Part shown: piece after piece, positions 5,052 through 5,094 of the stretch | How positions within the stretch are numbered: position 1 is the stretch's first letter | Layout of the letters: every line of letters begins with the position of its first letter | Origin: Microcystis sp. T1-4 | GTDB lineage: Bacteria; Cyanobacteriota; Cyanobacteriia; Cyanobacteriales; Microcystaceae | NCBI RefSeq assembly: GCF_000297435.1 | Contig: NZ_CAIP01000204.1 | Coordinates: forward strand, 1-5,094 | DNA: 5,094 nt | Reading direction: 5' to 3' | Made by a program: the position numbers and the translations under genes | The notes under the pieces: generated by a model | Seen by the model: only the letters and a program-made list of their open reading frames with translations | Told to the model about the DNA's origin: nothing | Database searches by the model: none

Positions 5052-5078
5052 TAAATCCCCCTTTTTAAGGGGGATTTA
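5052..5078. repeat. Palindromic C5/G5 cyanobacterial dispersed repeat
   Basis: TAAATCCCCCTT (5052-5063) and AAGGGGGATTTA (5067-5078) form a perfect 12-bp stem with a TTT loop, followed by a further AGGGGGATT copy. I recognise this as an abundant dispersed repeat of cyanobacterial intergenic DNA. It sits directly after the point where the PIN gene loses its family sequence (about 5022), so a repeat-bearing segment probably replaced or interrupted the toxin's 3' end. It runs to the edge of the window, so its full extent is not visible. Confidence 0.75.
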
Positions 5079-5094
5079 GGGGGATTAAACTGGG

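Overview
The window looks like a chromosomal stretch of a unicellular, AT-moderate cyanobacterium. The best evidence is a complete light-dependent protochlorophyllide reductase (POR), with heptanucleotide tandem repeats, a PEP-CTERM secreted protein, an IS200/IS605-type transposase remnant and a decayed PIN-type toxin-antitoxin pair around it. The combination, and the look of the repeats, fits Microcystis or a close relative; the genus is an inference from memory, not from a search.

Layout. 1-142: leader with a short stem-loop (68-84) and a possible promoter. 143-1144 (+): secreted CsgG-family protein. 1145-1391: spacer with three unrelated short-repeat tracts, two of them exact 7-bp arrays. 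1392-2354 (+): POR. 2355-2714: gene-poor convergent spacer with a strong stem-loop whose U-tract faces the minus strand, a second weaker stem-loop, a purine-rich octamer repeat and a 31-codon minus-strand open stretch that may be a gene remnant. 2715-3965 (-): secreted esterase-like/phytase-like protein ending in a PEP-CTERM sorting signal, with its promoter at about 4005-4033. 3987-4588: a 602-bp gap holding a 22-bp palindrome that fits the cyanobacterial LexA box, and a broken IS200/IS605 TnpA. 4589-4789 (+): small antitoxin-like protein, overlapping by 14 nt a PIN-domain toxin gene (4776-5030) killed by an in-frame TAG, an altered catalytic Asp and loss of its C-terminal third. The window ends in a palindromic repeat (5052-5078).

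The genes do not form one pathway. The two left genes run in the same direction but are separated by 247 bp of repeats, so they are probably independent units. POR makes chlorophyllide in the light. The CsgG-like and PEP-CTERM proteins are both envelope or exported proteins. The right third is a decaying mobile or accessory zone. I did not find a coherent new multi-gene system. The observations most worth following are the LexA-like operator in front of the PEP-CTERM gene and the orphaned antitoxin.
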